Assembly: GCA_020466095.1 (NCBI GenBank)
Contig: CM035809.1
Coordinates: forward strand, 8,094,723 to 8,158,722
DNA length: 64,000 nt
Direction of reading: 5' to 3'
Origin: Chlorops oryzae
Lineage: Eukaryota > Arthropoda > Insecta > Diptera > Chloropidae
Part shown: positions 1 through 13,218 of the stretch, piece after piece
Numbering within the stretch: position 1 is the first letter of the stretch
How the letters are laid out: every line of letters starts with the position of its first letter
Position numbers and translations under genes: made by a program
Notes under the pieces: generated by a model
Told to the model about the DNA's origin: nothing
The model's input: the letters and a program-made list of their open reading frames with translations, nothing else
The model's database searches: none

Positions 1-520
1 TTTTCATAGTATAAAATCCTTTTAAGCGAAAAGCGCCAACATTTTTTGTTTGAAAATATAAAACAACATCTAGTCATATATATTAATAAGTCCACTGAAT
101 AAAAAATGAATTTTAACTGCATATTTTTCGGACTATTTTCCTTGTTTTTTCGAACTTTTTATAGCGCTTATTTTTGGGTTTTTTCGGGCTTTTTTTACTC
201 ACTCTGGTTATCACTGTCCTGCGGAGATGAAATATATGTACATAGTAAGGCGTAAATTTTGAATTGGAAAAAACAATTGAATATTTAGGCTCAAAGTCTT
301 CAACCTAGCTTAAACTTTTTAAAGGTTTTAATGATAATTTTCAGGCTAATTTCTTTTATATGAAAAATTTTTGAAAAATTCAATTATAGCAAAGGTTGAT
401 TGAGTTAAACTGGGATGAAGACTACAAGAAATATTCGAAAATTTAAACTTTCGCAGTACTTAAGCCGAGTTGAAGACTACGAACCTTATAGATTGAGAAA
501 ATTCAAAATCTCAGTAAGAG
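1..520. other. AT-rich stretch without a recognisable gene
   Basis: This is AT-rich sequence with homopolymer T runs. I see no splice-bounded open frame and no paired inverted repeat. The right edge runs into the purine tract at 521. Confidence 0.5.
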
Positions 521-525
521 AGAGA

Positions 526-603
<78 letters not shown>

Positions 604-893
604 GAGAGAAAGAGAGAAAGAGAGAAAGAGAGAAAGAGAGAAAGAGAGAAAGAGAGAAAGAGAGAAAGAGAGAAAGAGAGAAAGAGAGAAAGAGAGAAAG
701 AGAGAAAGAGAGAAAGAGAGGAGAGAAGAGAGAAAGAGAGAAAGAGAGAATGAGAGAAAGAGAGAAAGAGAGAAAGAGAGAAAGAGAGAGAAAGAGAGAA
801 AGAGAGAAAGAGAGAAAGAGAGAAAGAGAGAAAGAGAGAAAGAGAGAAAGAGAGAAAGAGAGAAAGAGAGAAAGAGAGAAAGATAGAAAGATA
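521..893. repeat. Long purine (GA)n / (GAGAAAGA)n simple repeat
   Basis: The plus strand is almost pure A and G for about 370 bases. It begins as (GA)n to about 594 and then changes to an 8-base GAGAAAGA-type period up to about 893, with rare interruptions (a C near 530, a T near 751). Open frames here on both strands encode only Arg/Glu/Lys or Ser/Leu/Phe repeats and are artefacts of the repeat. Polypurine mirror-symmetric tracts like this can form triplex DNA and often vary in length between individuals. Confidence 0.97.
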
Positions 894-1779
894 GAAATTT
901 GCTTTAAGAAGGTGAGACGATTTCCCTTTCGATTTGATTTTAAATTGAAAATTCTCATTGAACCGAAAAGTTCATGGTTTTCACCTCAAAAGAAAATCTG
1001 AGGTTTAAGTTTTATTGAACGATCTTAGATACTAACAATAATGTACCTACATATAGTAATAATAGTATAATAGTAAGTGTGTGGGCGAATGTTCATCTTG
1101 GGGTGACGTGTCCAGAAAATGTTTAATCAGGCAATGATTTTGGTTCCATTAAGTCAATATTTCAGCTGAATACCACAAAATTAGTCCACATTGAGTACAC
1201 GCTGGCGATTGTTATTATGGAAAATCAAAAATGTAATGGAAATCTTTGGAATATTGGAAGAAAATTCAATATGGTTGTTACAATATAGTGGCTTAGTTTA
1301 ATGAAGCTTGAGGAAGCCTTGCATCGGAGTTGAATTAAGCCCTTCCATTTTTGATTGAAACTTGCGAATCTATCGAGAACTCCCCTTTGACAATGAGCAT
1401 TCCTATCAATTTTCCGATTCTTGCTCAGATAGCTTAAAACATGAAATACTATTCAAGGAATTTTTTTGCATCTGGATAAATTCCTTGAAATCCTAATTTG
1501 TTTCAATCTTATACACAGTGTTACATAGACAAGCCAGTTCTAGAGAGGTTAAATCAGTAAAGATTTGAATATTGGAACAACTTCTGGAAAGCAGACAGAC
1601 TTTATGAAAACTTAAAATTGCTTGACCATTATTGTATATGATCATTCAATCATCAACCTACCTCTCTATGGTCTGATCGACTTTCGGATGACTAATAGCT
1701 TATAAACTGCTCGAAAACAGGAAAGTCAGTCTGAGATAACAATTATGAAAGGAACATCAAAAGATGATGCCATAAAATG
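894..1779. other. No recognisable gene
   Basis: AT-rich sequence with frequent stops in all frames. I found no repeat pair or RNA gene here. Confidence 0.4.
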
Positions 1780-2013
1780 TACCGTTTACTTTGAAAGTGT
1801 TGTAACTCCAGTTTTCTATTTCGAGATATTAAAAGGTGCATGTCCATTACCCAGCACCCGCCATCACCCAGCAAAACTGCGAAGTCTTTAGAATGGGTAA
1901 GCTTAACACGAATCCAAAACCTAAATTAACCCACTGCCTTCAATTTTCCCTCAAAGCCGCTCAGAACCGGAAAATTGAAAAATGGACTTACACCACTTTT
2001 AAAGTAAACGGTA
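1780..2013. mobile_element. MITE-like element with 26-bp terminal inverted repeats
   Basis: The left end begins TACCGTTTACTTTGAAAGTG and the right end, read on the minus strand, begins TACCGTTTACTTTAAAAGTG. The match continues as TTGTAA against GTGTAA, so about 26 bases are paired with two mismatches. At 234 bp with no coding potential this fits a non-autonomous DNA transposon. The outer TA on each side could be the target duplication of a Tc1/mariner-type insertion, but the superfamily is not established. Confidence 0.75.
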
Positions 2014-5000
2014 TAAATATTGATTTCCATAAACGCTAATATAGCAAGATTATCTTTTCTCTGAGCTATATTTATCGACTTTTAATCATTTATTGCTTTC
2101 ATCGCAGGCGGCAATGTCTCACGTAGATAAGCAAAAAATCAACTTTTTCGGCTACGATTGAACAAAAAAGAGATTTCCCTTCAATATAGGTACTAAATGT
2201 TTTGAGCAATGAAAATCTGTTCATTGGTGTGAAAAAGATCAATTTCAAAATTTAATTTGCAAATTTTGATGAGATTTTTTCCTATTTTTACCAAATCACA
2301 CACGTGTTTGAATTTCCTTGTCACATCATGAATCGAAATTGAGAATAAATCGTAGTCCTGCAGCGATAAGGCGATATGAAATTCTCAGCAGGATACTGGA
2401 TAGCTTTACACCTTAGATCCTTTTTAAAATTAGTCAAACACCCACAAGCTTAGGACATGAGCTTCATACTTGAATGGGAATCACAAAAGCTCAAACTTTG
2501 TCGAATTCAATCAAGTACCTTTTTCCCGAAAAGATACCGCACCCACAAAAAAAAAAAAAAAATCAAAAAAAATCTAAGTTACAAATTTTAAATAAGCGTA
2601 CAAATTTTCGTTTATTGCCATCTGACATGCCAAAAATAAATTTATCAATAAAAAAAGAAAGGTCCTTTGGGGGGTATTCTTCGCAATGAAAGTTGAAATT
2701 AAGTTCACCTGCTGATTTGTTACATTTTTCCCGTCATAGTTTTTTTTTAATGCTTGAGTTTCTTTTTCACTAACAGTAAAATTTCATTGTGATTTCATTC
2801 ATTAAGTTTTTTTTGTGTGCTTTTTTTTCGATTCCCCATTCTCATGTGTTGGGCACTTTTGACTCTAGGAAATCAAAAGCCGCACATTACCTTTCAGCTG
2901 GCACTTGGCACTTACACGTAATCGCGGAAAATCGCTTCAATTTATAGCACAACTGACCTAATTATATTTTTCTCGCCTCTTTTCCAATTATTTAATTAGC
3001 TTTCCACTTCCCATACTCAATCCTATTGAGCTAAGCGATGTGGCGGGAAAAATATTTAGCGTAAATTGTCGCGCGTGCTGCGCCCTCTGAAAGCATTTTT
3101 TGTAGATTTGGATTGTTTTTTTTTTTTTCTTTTGTCACATTTCCTTATTTTTTTATATGTTTTTTTTTTTCAAATTGATATGCTGCCACATGCCGCCTGA
3201 GAATATGTTTACATTGTTGAGAAGAGGTTTTATGGTTACTATATGATTACGCTTAGGGAAATTGGATGTAGTTATGGTGCGAGGTATGGGCAACGTAATG
3301 TTTTGATTATGCGTTGCTCATACGACGGTATGTGCCTGTAGGTTTATGTTTACAGTGGCTTAGCCGTTCTCGTGCGGGATACATCTTATGTTTGTGCATC
3401 GGTGGATTGTACTAAGAGACACTCTTAAATGGACTTAACCATGTCCGTCTATTTGTTTGCCTGATATTTAAAGTGTTCTTGCTGAAGTGTGGAGCTATCT
3501 TGATGAAATTTTGAATGAATAAACAGAAAATTATGAGTACGATTACTTTGGGGAACACTTTTCCGGTTATCTTAAGAACGAAAGTATTGTCTCGAATCAA
3601 AATAAAGCAATTCCCAAATAAGGCTCCTTTAAAGCGTTGTACACACAAAAATTCATAGGAAAATTGAATTAATTATCTAAAAAGGATGAACATTACAAAA
3701 AAATTGTCCTCTAAGACGGTAGCATCATGGTCTGGGACAAAATTCAATAAAGAAATTTACGAATTTATGGCAAAGTTTAAGCAAAAACGAGAGGTATTGC
3801 GAATCCATTGCTCGCACATCTCTTACACTGCGAACAACTGCGTTCCTTGCTTTTTAGTTCCTTAGGTTCCTTCGCTGATTTCCACAATAGCGAAATTTAT
3901 GATAATGTTTGTCAGCTTAGAAAAAACCCTACATTGACTCGTGACAACAAGAATTTCCTTGTGATCACTTAATGTGTGCAAAATTCAATTGAAAAGAATT
4001 TTGCGCTTCGCATTTTATGAAATTTCTTCAGATACAACATCAGTCTCCATGGCAAGTGGCGCTGTTGTCACAACGGGATACTTGTTATGGTTGTCAATTT
4101 TATCTTGATGGGAATAATTTCTTTTTTTGGAAAAACGGACAAAATTGGTTTACTGTGCTTTTGATTAATTTCAAATTCAAATAATTTTAAAGTCAAAATA
4201 AACCAAAATAGATTTCAATTGGAAAAGTATAATTGAAAGTATTTGAAAAAGTACAGCCGGCGCTCGCGTTGGAGCAACTCAATTGATTGTAGGCTAAACT
4301 TTTTTCCATATAAATTGTTATGTTTTTGTTATCCAAGAAAATCCACGCAATGATTTAGTGAATGTCTCAATCGGAAGACTATAAAAAAAGCAGTTAAGGA
4401 AACTAGGTCAATTGACTTCTAATGGGCGTTTCGAGATATTAAGGGGGAAAAATACACATACATAAATCCGAACAATGTGAGGGAAATGAATAATAAAGTC
4501 GAATAAATAGAAGACAAATGAAATGGGCAGTGACCATTTGAAATTTTTGATGGTGGCTCAAAACACCTGCCATCTGACAACTCTTCCCATCACGAGCTTA
4601 TTGAGAAAAAAAGTCACCCTTCATCGATAGGGCACTCTATAACATATGAGAAAATTAAGAGCTGGACCTTCAAAGTGTTGTAATAGCCACTATAGTATGA
4701 ACGCTAAAGATACAGTCAAACTTCCACTACTTGAATCATCATTTTTGAAGGCAATTTTCCGGCTTCTGATGACTTGCAGCTAAAGAATAAATTTTTAGCT
4801 TTTCAAAAAGAGTATTACTGCTTTGAAAAAGCTATGGCATCACTTGCTTCAGTTGAATTTTATGATTATCCCAGTTATAGAGAATTGACTCCATCCTCGA
4901 ACATTGAACGTAAAGAACTTCGTTATTTAAGCTTCAGGTTTCCATGTTCATTCTGGTAATTATTACAGGAAAATATTCATATTCGATCAAAGAAAAGTAA

Positions 5001-5324
5001 TGAAATAAAAAATTCCATTTCCCCACTGAACAATTCTGAATGCAATTCTCGTTGCTGTGATGAGCATGGGCAACTGATAAACTGAGATAATGATGAAAAT
5101 GAAGTCTTTATGAAAACGAATAACAATTCAATGTCTGACTGCGTATCTTCGATCAATGTGTGTGTATGCAAATAATATTTATATATTAATATGTCCTGTA
5201 GTAATTCATGCTACTCTCAAACTACTGCCCGACTAGTCACAAAAATACCAGGACTTCTTCTTTTTAATTAGAAAAAAAAAGAAACGCCCTCAAATATCTT
5301 TTTTAACGTTGAGTTGTAATTGAT
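2014..5324. other. Gene-free AT-rich stretch
   Basis: There are poly-A and poly-T runs near 2548, 2745, 3117 and 3160, and no convincing exon. A short segment near 4665-4690 (CTTCAAAGTGTTGTAA) resembles the end of the 1780-2013 element and may be a fragment of that family. The short open frames at 3412-3648 and 4774-4959 have no recognisable domain. Confidence 0.4.
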
Positions 5325-5716
5325 CGAATGTTTCGAAGAAAAGGACTACAGTTTTTGAGAGTCCTTGACGAGTATAACAACGCCTCATACTTGGTTTAGT
5401 CGAATTGGTTGTTTTTTTTAGCGATCTTTTGAGATTTTTGACATTTGCACCTTCTCGATGCAGTTTTTTTTAAATTAGTTAGTACTACAATTATTTTGTT
5501 TGAGTCTAGTACTACAACTTTGTCATATAAAGAAAAGATAAATATTGAACAGTTTACGAGATATAGCCAAAAGTAAGTGCGCAACTTAGTTTTCAGCCAA
5601 ATTTTTTAAAGATCGCTAAAAAATAATCTCGAACCAATCCGACTAAACCAAGTATGAGGCGTTGTTATACTCGTCGAGGACTTTCAGAAACTGCAGTCCT
5701 TTTCTCCGAAACATTT
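5325..5716. mobile_element. Non-autonomous element with ~110-bp terminal inverted repeats
   Basis: The left arm (about 5326-5435) and the right arm (about 5605-5716) are inverted copies. Shared blocks include GAGTATAACAACGCCTCATA, CTTGGTTTAGTCG and TTTTAGCGATCTTTT, with scattered substitutions between the arms. The middle is about 170 bp and non-coding. Total length (about 390 bp) and arm structure fit a foldback-type MITE. I could not define a clean target-site duplication. Confidence 0.8.
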
Positions 5717-7064
5717 TACGCTTTGCCATTGTAACCACTTCCACATTAAACTGCTCCACGACTGACCTCCTATGGTATTAGAAGTAAATTGTCCTTTTTG
5801 TACCAGTTGATCTGATTTCTTAACTACACTTCTTTAAAACCGTTTGTTGCATCTCAAGGTCTATTCAATTTTCATATAAAAATACTTTCTATTTTAACTA
5901 GTCACATTCCGTGGAATCTCGGAGAACTCCATTTTAGTAAGTTGATCTCCATTTTACTGGAGGGATATCCATACGTGTACTGGCTACAGTGACTATTCAT
6001 TGAATAGTTAATTGTATTCACGCAATAAAATTGACTGGAAACATCACATGCCGCATAATTGCGGTAAGAATTAAGCCGTTTATAGTTAATTGACGCTTGA
6101 AAGCACAAGTGTGCGAATCGAAAAGAGTGTAAGTGAAAGTGTCATGAAAGAAAAATTGTTCAATGCCGATGTCAATGAAGGCAATTGGAACGGGAGAAGG
6201 CGATTCGAATGGTGTGAAATGACGAATCGAGAGATTACATCGAAAGAGTGTAAATTGACTTTTAAGCCGCTTAAAGAGATGTCTTATCGTCATTATTATC
6301 GCAATAATGATTATCATCAGTGGCCAAATAGCTGGAGTGGATGGAGGGGAAATTTATTTTATTAAATTCTCTATTGTGTATGGGATAAGGAGGAACGATT
6401 TTTTTCATGTTTAATGTCGCATCTGGGCACAAATTGTTTTCAAAGAAATTTTTATAGGCAATATTTGGTCTGATGATTATGATGAGACTTGTCTGGAGTC
6501 ACTCTACTCAACTAATGAGCAAATAATCAAATAAAAACATGAATCAAATGATATTTTATTTTATGAGATGGAAAATAAATTTTCCACTTGTCATTTCAAA
6601 ATTGATTTTAAACTTTTTGAATGTGCAAACCTTGTGCAATCATTTTACATGGGTCTGACATTTATGCTCATCATTTCCCTCATAAATTCAATGAAATTCA
6701 ATGGAATCGGCTTCAGTTCAGTTTATTGAATATTCTGTCTGCTTTATTATTTGAGTCAAGTGAGGACATGTCGTTCGAGTTTATTTTTTTAATATTTTTT
6801 ATTTAAATCGATTTTTTTGAAGATCCTTTTTTCTCTGAATTTAAAATTGACAAACTTTGAGACAAAAAAAAATCCCTAGAAACATTTCGTTGTAACTGAA
6901 TGCAGCAAAACAAAATCAATCATCTGATTTTCGCGCATAGGCAGGGAAAATTGAGAAAGGGTGTGAAGAAATCTGAGCACTTAGAAGATTTATTATACCC
7001 GTGGACTTAGTGGATTTAGACTATTAATTTGTTGTCTTTTAGTGACAAGTAAAACAAATTAACC
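5717..7064. other. No recognisable gene
   Basis: Overlapping short open frames on both strands around 5902-6365 have no domain, no codon bias that I can judge and no splice support. I treat them as chance. Confidence 0.4.
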
Positions 7065-7610
7065 TAGCAAACATTTGGAGTCCAAAATGAGTCATTTACG
7101 AATCCTTATTGGAAGTGTAAGCCCTCATAACGAGCTCATTTAAGAGTCAAAAATGAACGTGCTTCCCTTCTTGTGAAGGTCGTCTTATATGAGTCCGAAG
7201 TCACATACCGCAGGAGCCGATATGAGAGTCATAAGTATATGACTCTTTTCAAACTCATATTTATGAGTTTAAAAAGACTCAAAAATGTTGAGTAATATTG
7301 ATAATCGTTTGGTTCACTCGTCTGTCTAGCCACAACTAGCAGTCACCTGATGAGTTCCGCTCCGCCGAAGTGATCTTTCATCTATACATAATGTTTTCTT
7401 CTATGGTGAATAGTCTTTGAGATACTGCGATTGCCCAACTTACCCCGCTCTTAACTACGCAAAATTGAACCGCCATCATAATCAATTCAACTCTATTAAT
7501 ATATTGCTATAAAATATAAAATTAGTAACAAAATAAATAAACAATAATTACTTAATTATTAACCTAATAAAAGAGGCTCTGTGAACAGTTCGCTATAACC
7601 CAGAGGACTA
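7065..7610 (-). mobile_element. CCCAGC-family composite repeat, one end plus adjoining arm
   Basis: The segment starts AGCAAACATTTGGAGTCC and continues with repeated GAGTC/GACTC blocks. It also contains a block (GAAGGTCGTCTTATATGAGT) that appears inverted in the right arms of the copies at 23971-24824 and 44580-45249. It is therefore a family member in reverse orientation. Its far end is not defined; the tandem duplication starts just beyond it at 7616. Confidence 0.6.
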
Positions 7611-7615
7611 AATTC

Positions 7616-10175
7616 GACACTGGTCAACAAACTTCAATAAACAATAACTTAAAACTACACTGCATTCGGAATTATAAAATTTACCTAGACAGCATAGATT
7701 TTCAGATGGCCTAAACCATATATTGTAGAAAAAATATCCTTTCCTTTTATTGGAATTTTGTGGTTTCTTGGATCCTCCTCAAAATTCTTTCGACTACCTA
7801 CTTAACTTTTCAAATTTGCCGTTCAAGTGCCATCAATAGTTTTAAAAGAAGCAATTCGAAAGTCTTTCAGCCATTCTTTTTCTCACCTTTGGCTCATTTT
7901 CGTTCAAGTGCGCCTTAGCACGGAATCGGTTTAAAATGTTCACAGCAAAGTTTTTCTTCAAAGTCCTCAAAGTTTTATGATACCCTGGTGAGTGTGGTCC
8001 TTACATCGTCCTGCTAGCACTTTTACTTACTTTTTAAGTTCGTGTTTTTATTTTTTTCATACTTGTTCAGATTGAGGATGTTTTTAATTCAAATCTAAAT
8101 CGGCAGAAAGTTTTTTAACAAGCTCTGAATTGATTTATCAACTTGAGAACATACCTAAGAGATTCGCCGAAGCTTATTGAAGTGAACGAGACTCTAATTG
8201 GTGTGTATTAAGGAAACTTGAACGATGATTTGTTATCGTCTTGTAGAAATATAAATAATGCAGATTTTTATTTAATTTTTTATTTTTATATTTTTTATTA
8301 ATTAAACAAGATTTTAAAAATTTGAAATTTAGAGTACTTTGGTCAGACGATGGTCATCGAAATATTAAAGTTCAGCATCCAACAGAATGCGTATTAATAT
8401 TAAGAAGATTTCCATATCCACATCCATATTTATGTCTATTTGAAAGTAGGTATCTGGTGCTAAGAAATTAGGATATGTGCCGGATCCGTTTGGAAGCCTT
8501 AATTACAATCAGTTGTTAATAGGTTAAAATTATACAAACTGATGATCTTATTCATTTCAAAATTATAATTATTATAAAAAAGCCAACATACGAGCCTGTA
8601 AAAATTGTCTTAATGATTGGTAAATAATCTACTTCAAAATCTTTACCGAGAGTTATTAAGTTCAAGGATGTCTTATTGACTAGTTAAATTGTATAAATAA
8701 AATATGAGAGCCTCTTCGCAGCCAACTAAAGGAGTCTGAAAGGCGCTCCTAAAAACTCCTTTCCCTGAATGCAAATGTCCCGAAAGACTCTCTGACAACA
8801 GTTCGAAATAAGTGCTTTTTCGGGAGAAAACAGATAGGGGTCTAATATGGGAAGAGTTCCTTTAGATAACCCGAAAAGGTTCCCCAAATTTTTCTAGGCA
8901 GTGTGTGATTTTTTTTTTTTTTTTTTTGTTGAGGTTCCATAAGCACTTCTTCGAAGAGTTTGCTTAGGAGTTATATTACACTCTTATTTGGGGCACTCCG
9001 AATATGGTAGGCTGGGTTGTTTCTCGAATATATTGGACTTATCTCGGACACATATTTCTGAGCATCTTATTTTGCATGTATTTGGAAGTAATTTTCGTGA
9101 GCCTCATATTTTCCACATACTCTGAAGCTATGTTGGAGTCATGTTTCATGTAACTAAGCCTATTTTTTTTTGGCTCATATACCTGTCTGATCTCTCCTAA
9201 AATGTTTGGTGGGCACTTGTATGTAAATTCTCTTCTTCTCATTTCTAGAGTAATCAAATCCGCTAATTAAGCAGCTTTGATACCTTGAACCCTTCAATTG
9301 AGAAAGCTTACTTAAGCCGTTTATGTTGTGACCTTTGTCTTTGAGCTTTCCCGAGAATAGCTATTCTATTCCAATTATTCTTCTACCTATACCCACTTTT
9401 TCTGTTAAGCCTTTTTAAGTATAACCGCATTTTCGAAGGATTTTTCTTCTCTCACCCTCGTGTCGGCACGTGTCCTCCTCTGCATCTTCTCTTGTACTCT
9501 GCTGTATAAATAAAATTTGATTTTCAATTATTGAGCTCTTGAGATTTGTTTGAATTTCGTCCCCTTTATACATTCGCTCTAATGATTGTTATTCTTTTAA
9601 ATCGTTAGGCATCAAAAGATTCTCTAAAGTCGTATTTTTATTCATAAAAAGATCTTTTGAAAAGATACTCTTGTGATGCGATATTACAACTTATTAATTA
9701 CTTCAATTAATGAGTCATAATTCAGTAGAAAAAAATAAAAAAAAATATTGTCTAGACACTGGAACCGCAAAAACATCACGAAATTTATAAAAAGAATTCA
9801 CGAAAACAAGCAAATGACGATTTTATTTTTATTTTGAAGAAAAAAATTTGTCTCAATTCCGCCACAGATAAATACCTTTTCAGGACAAATTAGGAAATAA
9901 AAATATGAACGGTCTGCAAAACAAAGACAATAAACAGGGGATAAGCCCCCAGCATGATTCGGTCCAATGGTGAATGAACCCATCAGACAAAAAGAAAATT
10001 TTTGGAATTATGAAACCAATTGCTATGAGATTGAAACGAAAGGAAAGAAAAGGGGAAAGCCCCCAGCATGATTCGGTCCAATGGTGAATGAACCCATCAG
10101 ACAAAAGAAAATTTTTGAATTATGAAACCAATTGCTATAGAGAATTGAAATCGAAAGGAAAGGAAGAAGAAAAAG
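7616..10175 (+). repeat. Tandem duplication, copy 1 (2.56 kb)
   Basis: The unit begins GACACTGGTCAACAAACTTC and recurs 2,560 bases downstream. From 7616 to about 9169 I saw no difference from copy 2. Beyond that the copies differ by substitutions and indels. Copy 1 lacks an 83-bp block present in copy 2, and carries an extra internal 114-bp tandem duplication (9943-10056 and 10057-10170). The unit contains a degenerate CCCAGC-family arm (about 8700-9020). No gene was recognised in it; the small minus-strand frames are not conserved between the two copies. Confidence 0.95.
9943..10170 (+). repeat. 114-bp tandem duplication inside copy 1
   Basis: The block AGCCCCCAGCATGATTCGGT through CCAATTGCTAT occurs twice with an offset of 114 bases. 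Copy 2 of the large duplication (at about 12619-12739) has it only once, so this small duplication probably happened in copy 1 after the 2.56-kb duplication, or was lost from copy 2. Confidence 0.9.
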
Positions 10176-12739
10176 GACACTGGTCAACAAACTTCAATAA
10201 ACAATAACTTAAAACTACACTGCATTCGGAATTATAAAATTTACCTAGACAGCATAGATTTTCAGATGGCCTAAACCATATATTGTAGAAAAAATATCCT
10301 TTCCTTTTATTGGAATTTTGTGGTTTCTTGGATCCTCCTCAAAATTCTTTCGACTACCTACTTAACTTTTCAAATTTGCCGTTCAAGTGCCATCAATAGT
10401 TTTAAAAGAAGCAATTCGAAAGTCTTTCAGCCATTCTTTTTCTCACCTTTGGCTCATTTTCGTTCAAGTGCGCCTTAGCACGGAATCGGTTTAAAATGTT
10501 CACAGCAAAGTTTTTCTTCAAAGTCCTCAAAGTTTTATGATACCCTGGTGAGTGTGGTCCTTACATCGTCCTGCTAGCACTTTTACTTACTTTTTAAGTT
10601 CGTGTTTTTATTTTTTTCATACTTGTTCAGATTGAGGATGTTTTTAATTCAAATCTAAATCGGCAGAAAGTTTTTTAACAAGCTCTGAATTGATTTATCA
10701 ACTTGAGAACATACCTAAGAGATTCGCCGAAGCTTATTGAAGTGAACGAGACTCTAATTGGTGTGTATTAAGGAAACTTGAACGATGATTTGTTATCGTC
10801 TTGTAGAAATATAAATAATGCAGATTTTTATTTAATTTTTTATTTTTATATTTTTTATTAATTAAACAAGATTTTAAAAATTTGAAATTTAGAGTACTTT
10901 GGTCAGACGATGGTCATCGAAATATTAAAGTTCAGCATCCAACAGAATGCGTATTAATATTAAGAAGATTTCCATATCCACATCCATATTTATGTCTATT
11001 TGAAAGTAGGTATCTGGTGCTAAGAAATTAGGATATGTGCCGGATCCGTTTGGAAGCCTTAATTACAATCAGTTGTTAATAGGTTAAAATTATACAAACT
11101 GATGATCTTATTCATTTCAAAATTATAATTATTATAAAAAAGCCAACATACGAGCCTGTAAAAATTGTCTTAATGATTGGTAAATAATCTACTTCAAAAT
11201 CTTTACCGAGAGTTATTAAGTTCAAGGATGTCTTATTGACTAGTTAAATTGTATAAATAAAATATGAGAGCCTCTTCGCAGCCAACTAAAGGAGTCTGAA
11301 AGGCGCTCCTAAAAACTCCTTTCCCTGAATGCAAATGTCCCGAAAGACTCTCTGACAACAGTTCGAAATAAGTGCTTTTTCGGGAGAAAACAGATAGGGG
11401 TCTAATATGGGAAGAGTTCCTTTAGATAACCCGAAAAGGTTCCCCAAATTTTTCTAGGCAGTGTGTGATTTTTTTTTTTTTTTTTTTGTTGAGGTTCCAT
11501 AAGCACTTCTTCGAAGAGTTTGCTTAGGAGTTATATTACACTCTTATTTGGGGCACTCCGAATATGGTAGGCTGGGTTGTTTCTCGAATATATTGGACTT
11601 ATCTCGGACACATATTTCTGAGCATCTTATTTTGCATGTATTTGGAAGTAATTTTCGTGAGCCTCATATTTTCCACATACTCTGAAGCTATGTTGGAGTC
11701 ATGTTTCATGTAACTAAGCCTATTTTTTTGGACTCATATACCTGTCTGATCTCTCCTAAAATGTTTGGTGAGCACTTGTATGTAAATTCTCTACTTGAAT
11801 GTAATTCGAGACAAGCTTGTCGTCTCTTAAAGTTTTTTTTACGACAAAAGCTTATTTAGGTTTTCAAAACCAAACTTCTCATTTCTAGAGTAATCAAACC
11901 CGCTAATTAACCAGCTTTGATACCTTGAACCCTTCAATGAAGAAAGCTTACTTAAGCCGTTTATTTTGTGACCTTTGTCTTTGAGCTTTCCCGAGAATAG
12001 CTATTCTATTCCATATTATTTTTCTACTCATACCCACTTATTCAGTAAACCTCTTTTAAAGATAACCAATCTGAGTCTCATCCTTTGATATCCGATACCG
12101 CTCTTGTCGAAGGATTTGTCTACTTCACCCTCGTGTCGGCACGTGTCCTCCTCTGCATCTTCTCTTGTACTCTGCTGTATAAATAAAATTTGATTTTCCA
12201 TTATTGAGCTCTTGAGATTTGTTTGAATTTCGTCCCCTTTATACATTCGCTCTAATGATTGTTATTCTTTCTAAATCGTTAGGCATCAAAAGATTCTCTA
12301 AAGTCGTATTTTTATTCATAAAAAGATCTTTTGAAAAGATACTCTTGTGATGGGATATTACAACTTATTAATTACTTCAACTTAATGGAGTCATAATTCA
12401 GTAGAAAAAAATAAAAATAAAATATTGTCTAGACACTGGAACCGCAAAAACATCACGAAATTTATAAAAAGAATTCACGAAAACAAGCAAATGACGATTT
12501 TTTATTTTTATTTTGAAGAAAAAATTTGTCTCAATTCCGCCACAGATAAATACCTTTTCAGGACAAATTAGGAAAAAAAATATGAACGGTCTGCAAAACA
12601 AAGACAATAAACAGGGGATAAGCCCCCAGCATGATTCGGTCCAATGGTGAATGAACCCATCAGACAAAAAGAAAATTTTTGAATTATGAAACCAATTGCT
12701 ATAGAGAATTGAAATCGAAAGGAAAGGAAGAAGAAAAAG
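10176..12739 (+). repeat. Tandem duplication, copy 2 (2.56 kb)
   Basis: This is the second copy of the 7616-10175 unit. The junction with copy 1 has only about 2 bases of microhomology. Private features are an extra block at about 11792-11874, containing the palindrome GACAAGCTTGTC, and a replaced segment near 12060-12115. The last kilobase is visibly diverged, whereas the first 1.55 kb looks identical to copy 1. Confidence 0.95.
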
Positions 12740-13218
12740 GAGAGGAAGAAAGAGAAAAAACAGAAGGATAAGGCGAAGAAATTAAAAGAAAACTGAAAGC
12801 AGTGAAATTCGAATCAAGAAAATAATGAAAAAAATTCAGTGAGGCTGAAGTTTTAATAATGAATTTTTTTTTTAACTTCTAAAAGGGCAAGAAAAGAGAA
12901 GTAATGTTTGTTGGTGAGTTGGGTGCGGTGTTGCCAGTAATTTGGCGCCACCCTCGGGTATTTAAAAAAAACAAAGATTTTATTTGTGCTGTTTTCTATA
13001 GAAAAATGTTTACGAAAAATGTTTACGAAAAATCTTTTTTAAGTTTTTGAAGTGCTTTTTGGTCACAAATTCAAGCGAGAGAAGTGCTCAAAGTTGGGAG
13101 AATTTCTCAATCTGGCATCTCTGGCTGGGTATGGGAAGTGGCCTCTAATTTAACAATTTTCTTAGTCTTCAATGGGATTTGTTTCAATAATTTCACGTAA
13201 TTCGAACAGAAAAGATTA
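12740..13218. other. Gene-free stretch
   Basis: A purine-rich AAGGA/GAAGA run follows the end of the duplication to about 12830. Nothing else was recognised. Confidence 0.4.

Noticed and set aside
503..1001. Long open frames on both strands encoding Arg/Glu or Ser/Leu/Phe repeats
   Set aside because: They are translations of the GA-type simple repeat and end where it ends.
9798..10104. Small minus-strand frames sharing a repeated peptide (GFIHHWTESCWG)
   Set aside because: The shared peptide only reflects the 114-bp duplication; the frames are not conserved as wholes between the duplication copies.
7616..12739. LTR retrotransposon with 2.56-kb direct repeats as LTRs
   Set aside because: The repeats abut with no internal region, have no TG...CA ends, and there is no primer-binding site or gag-pol.
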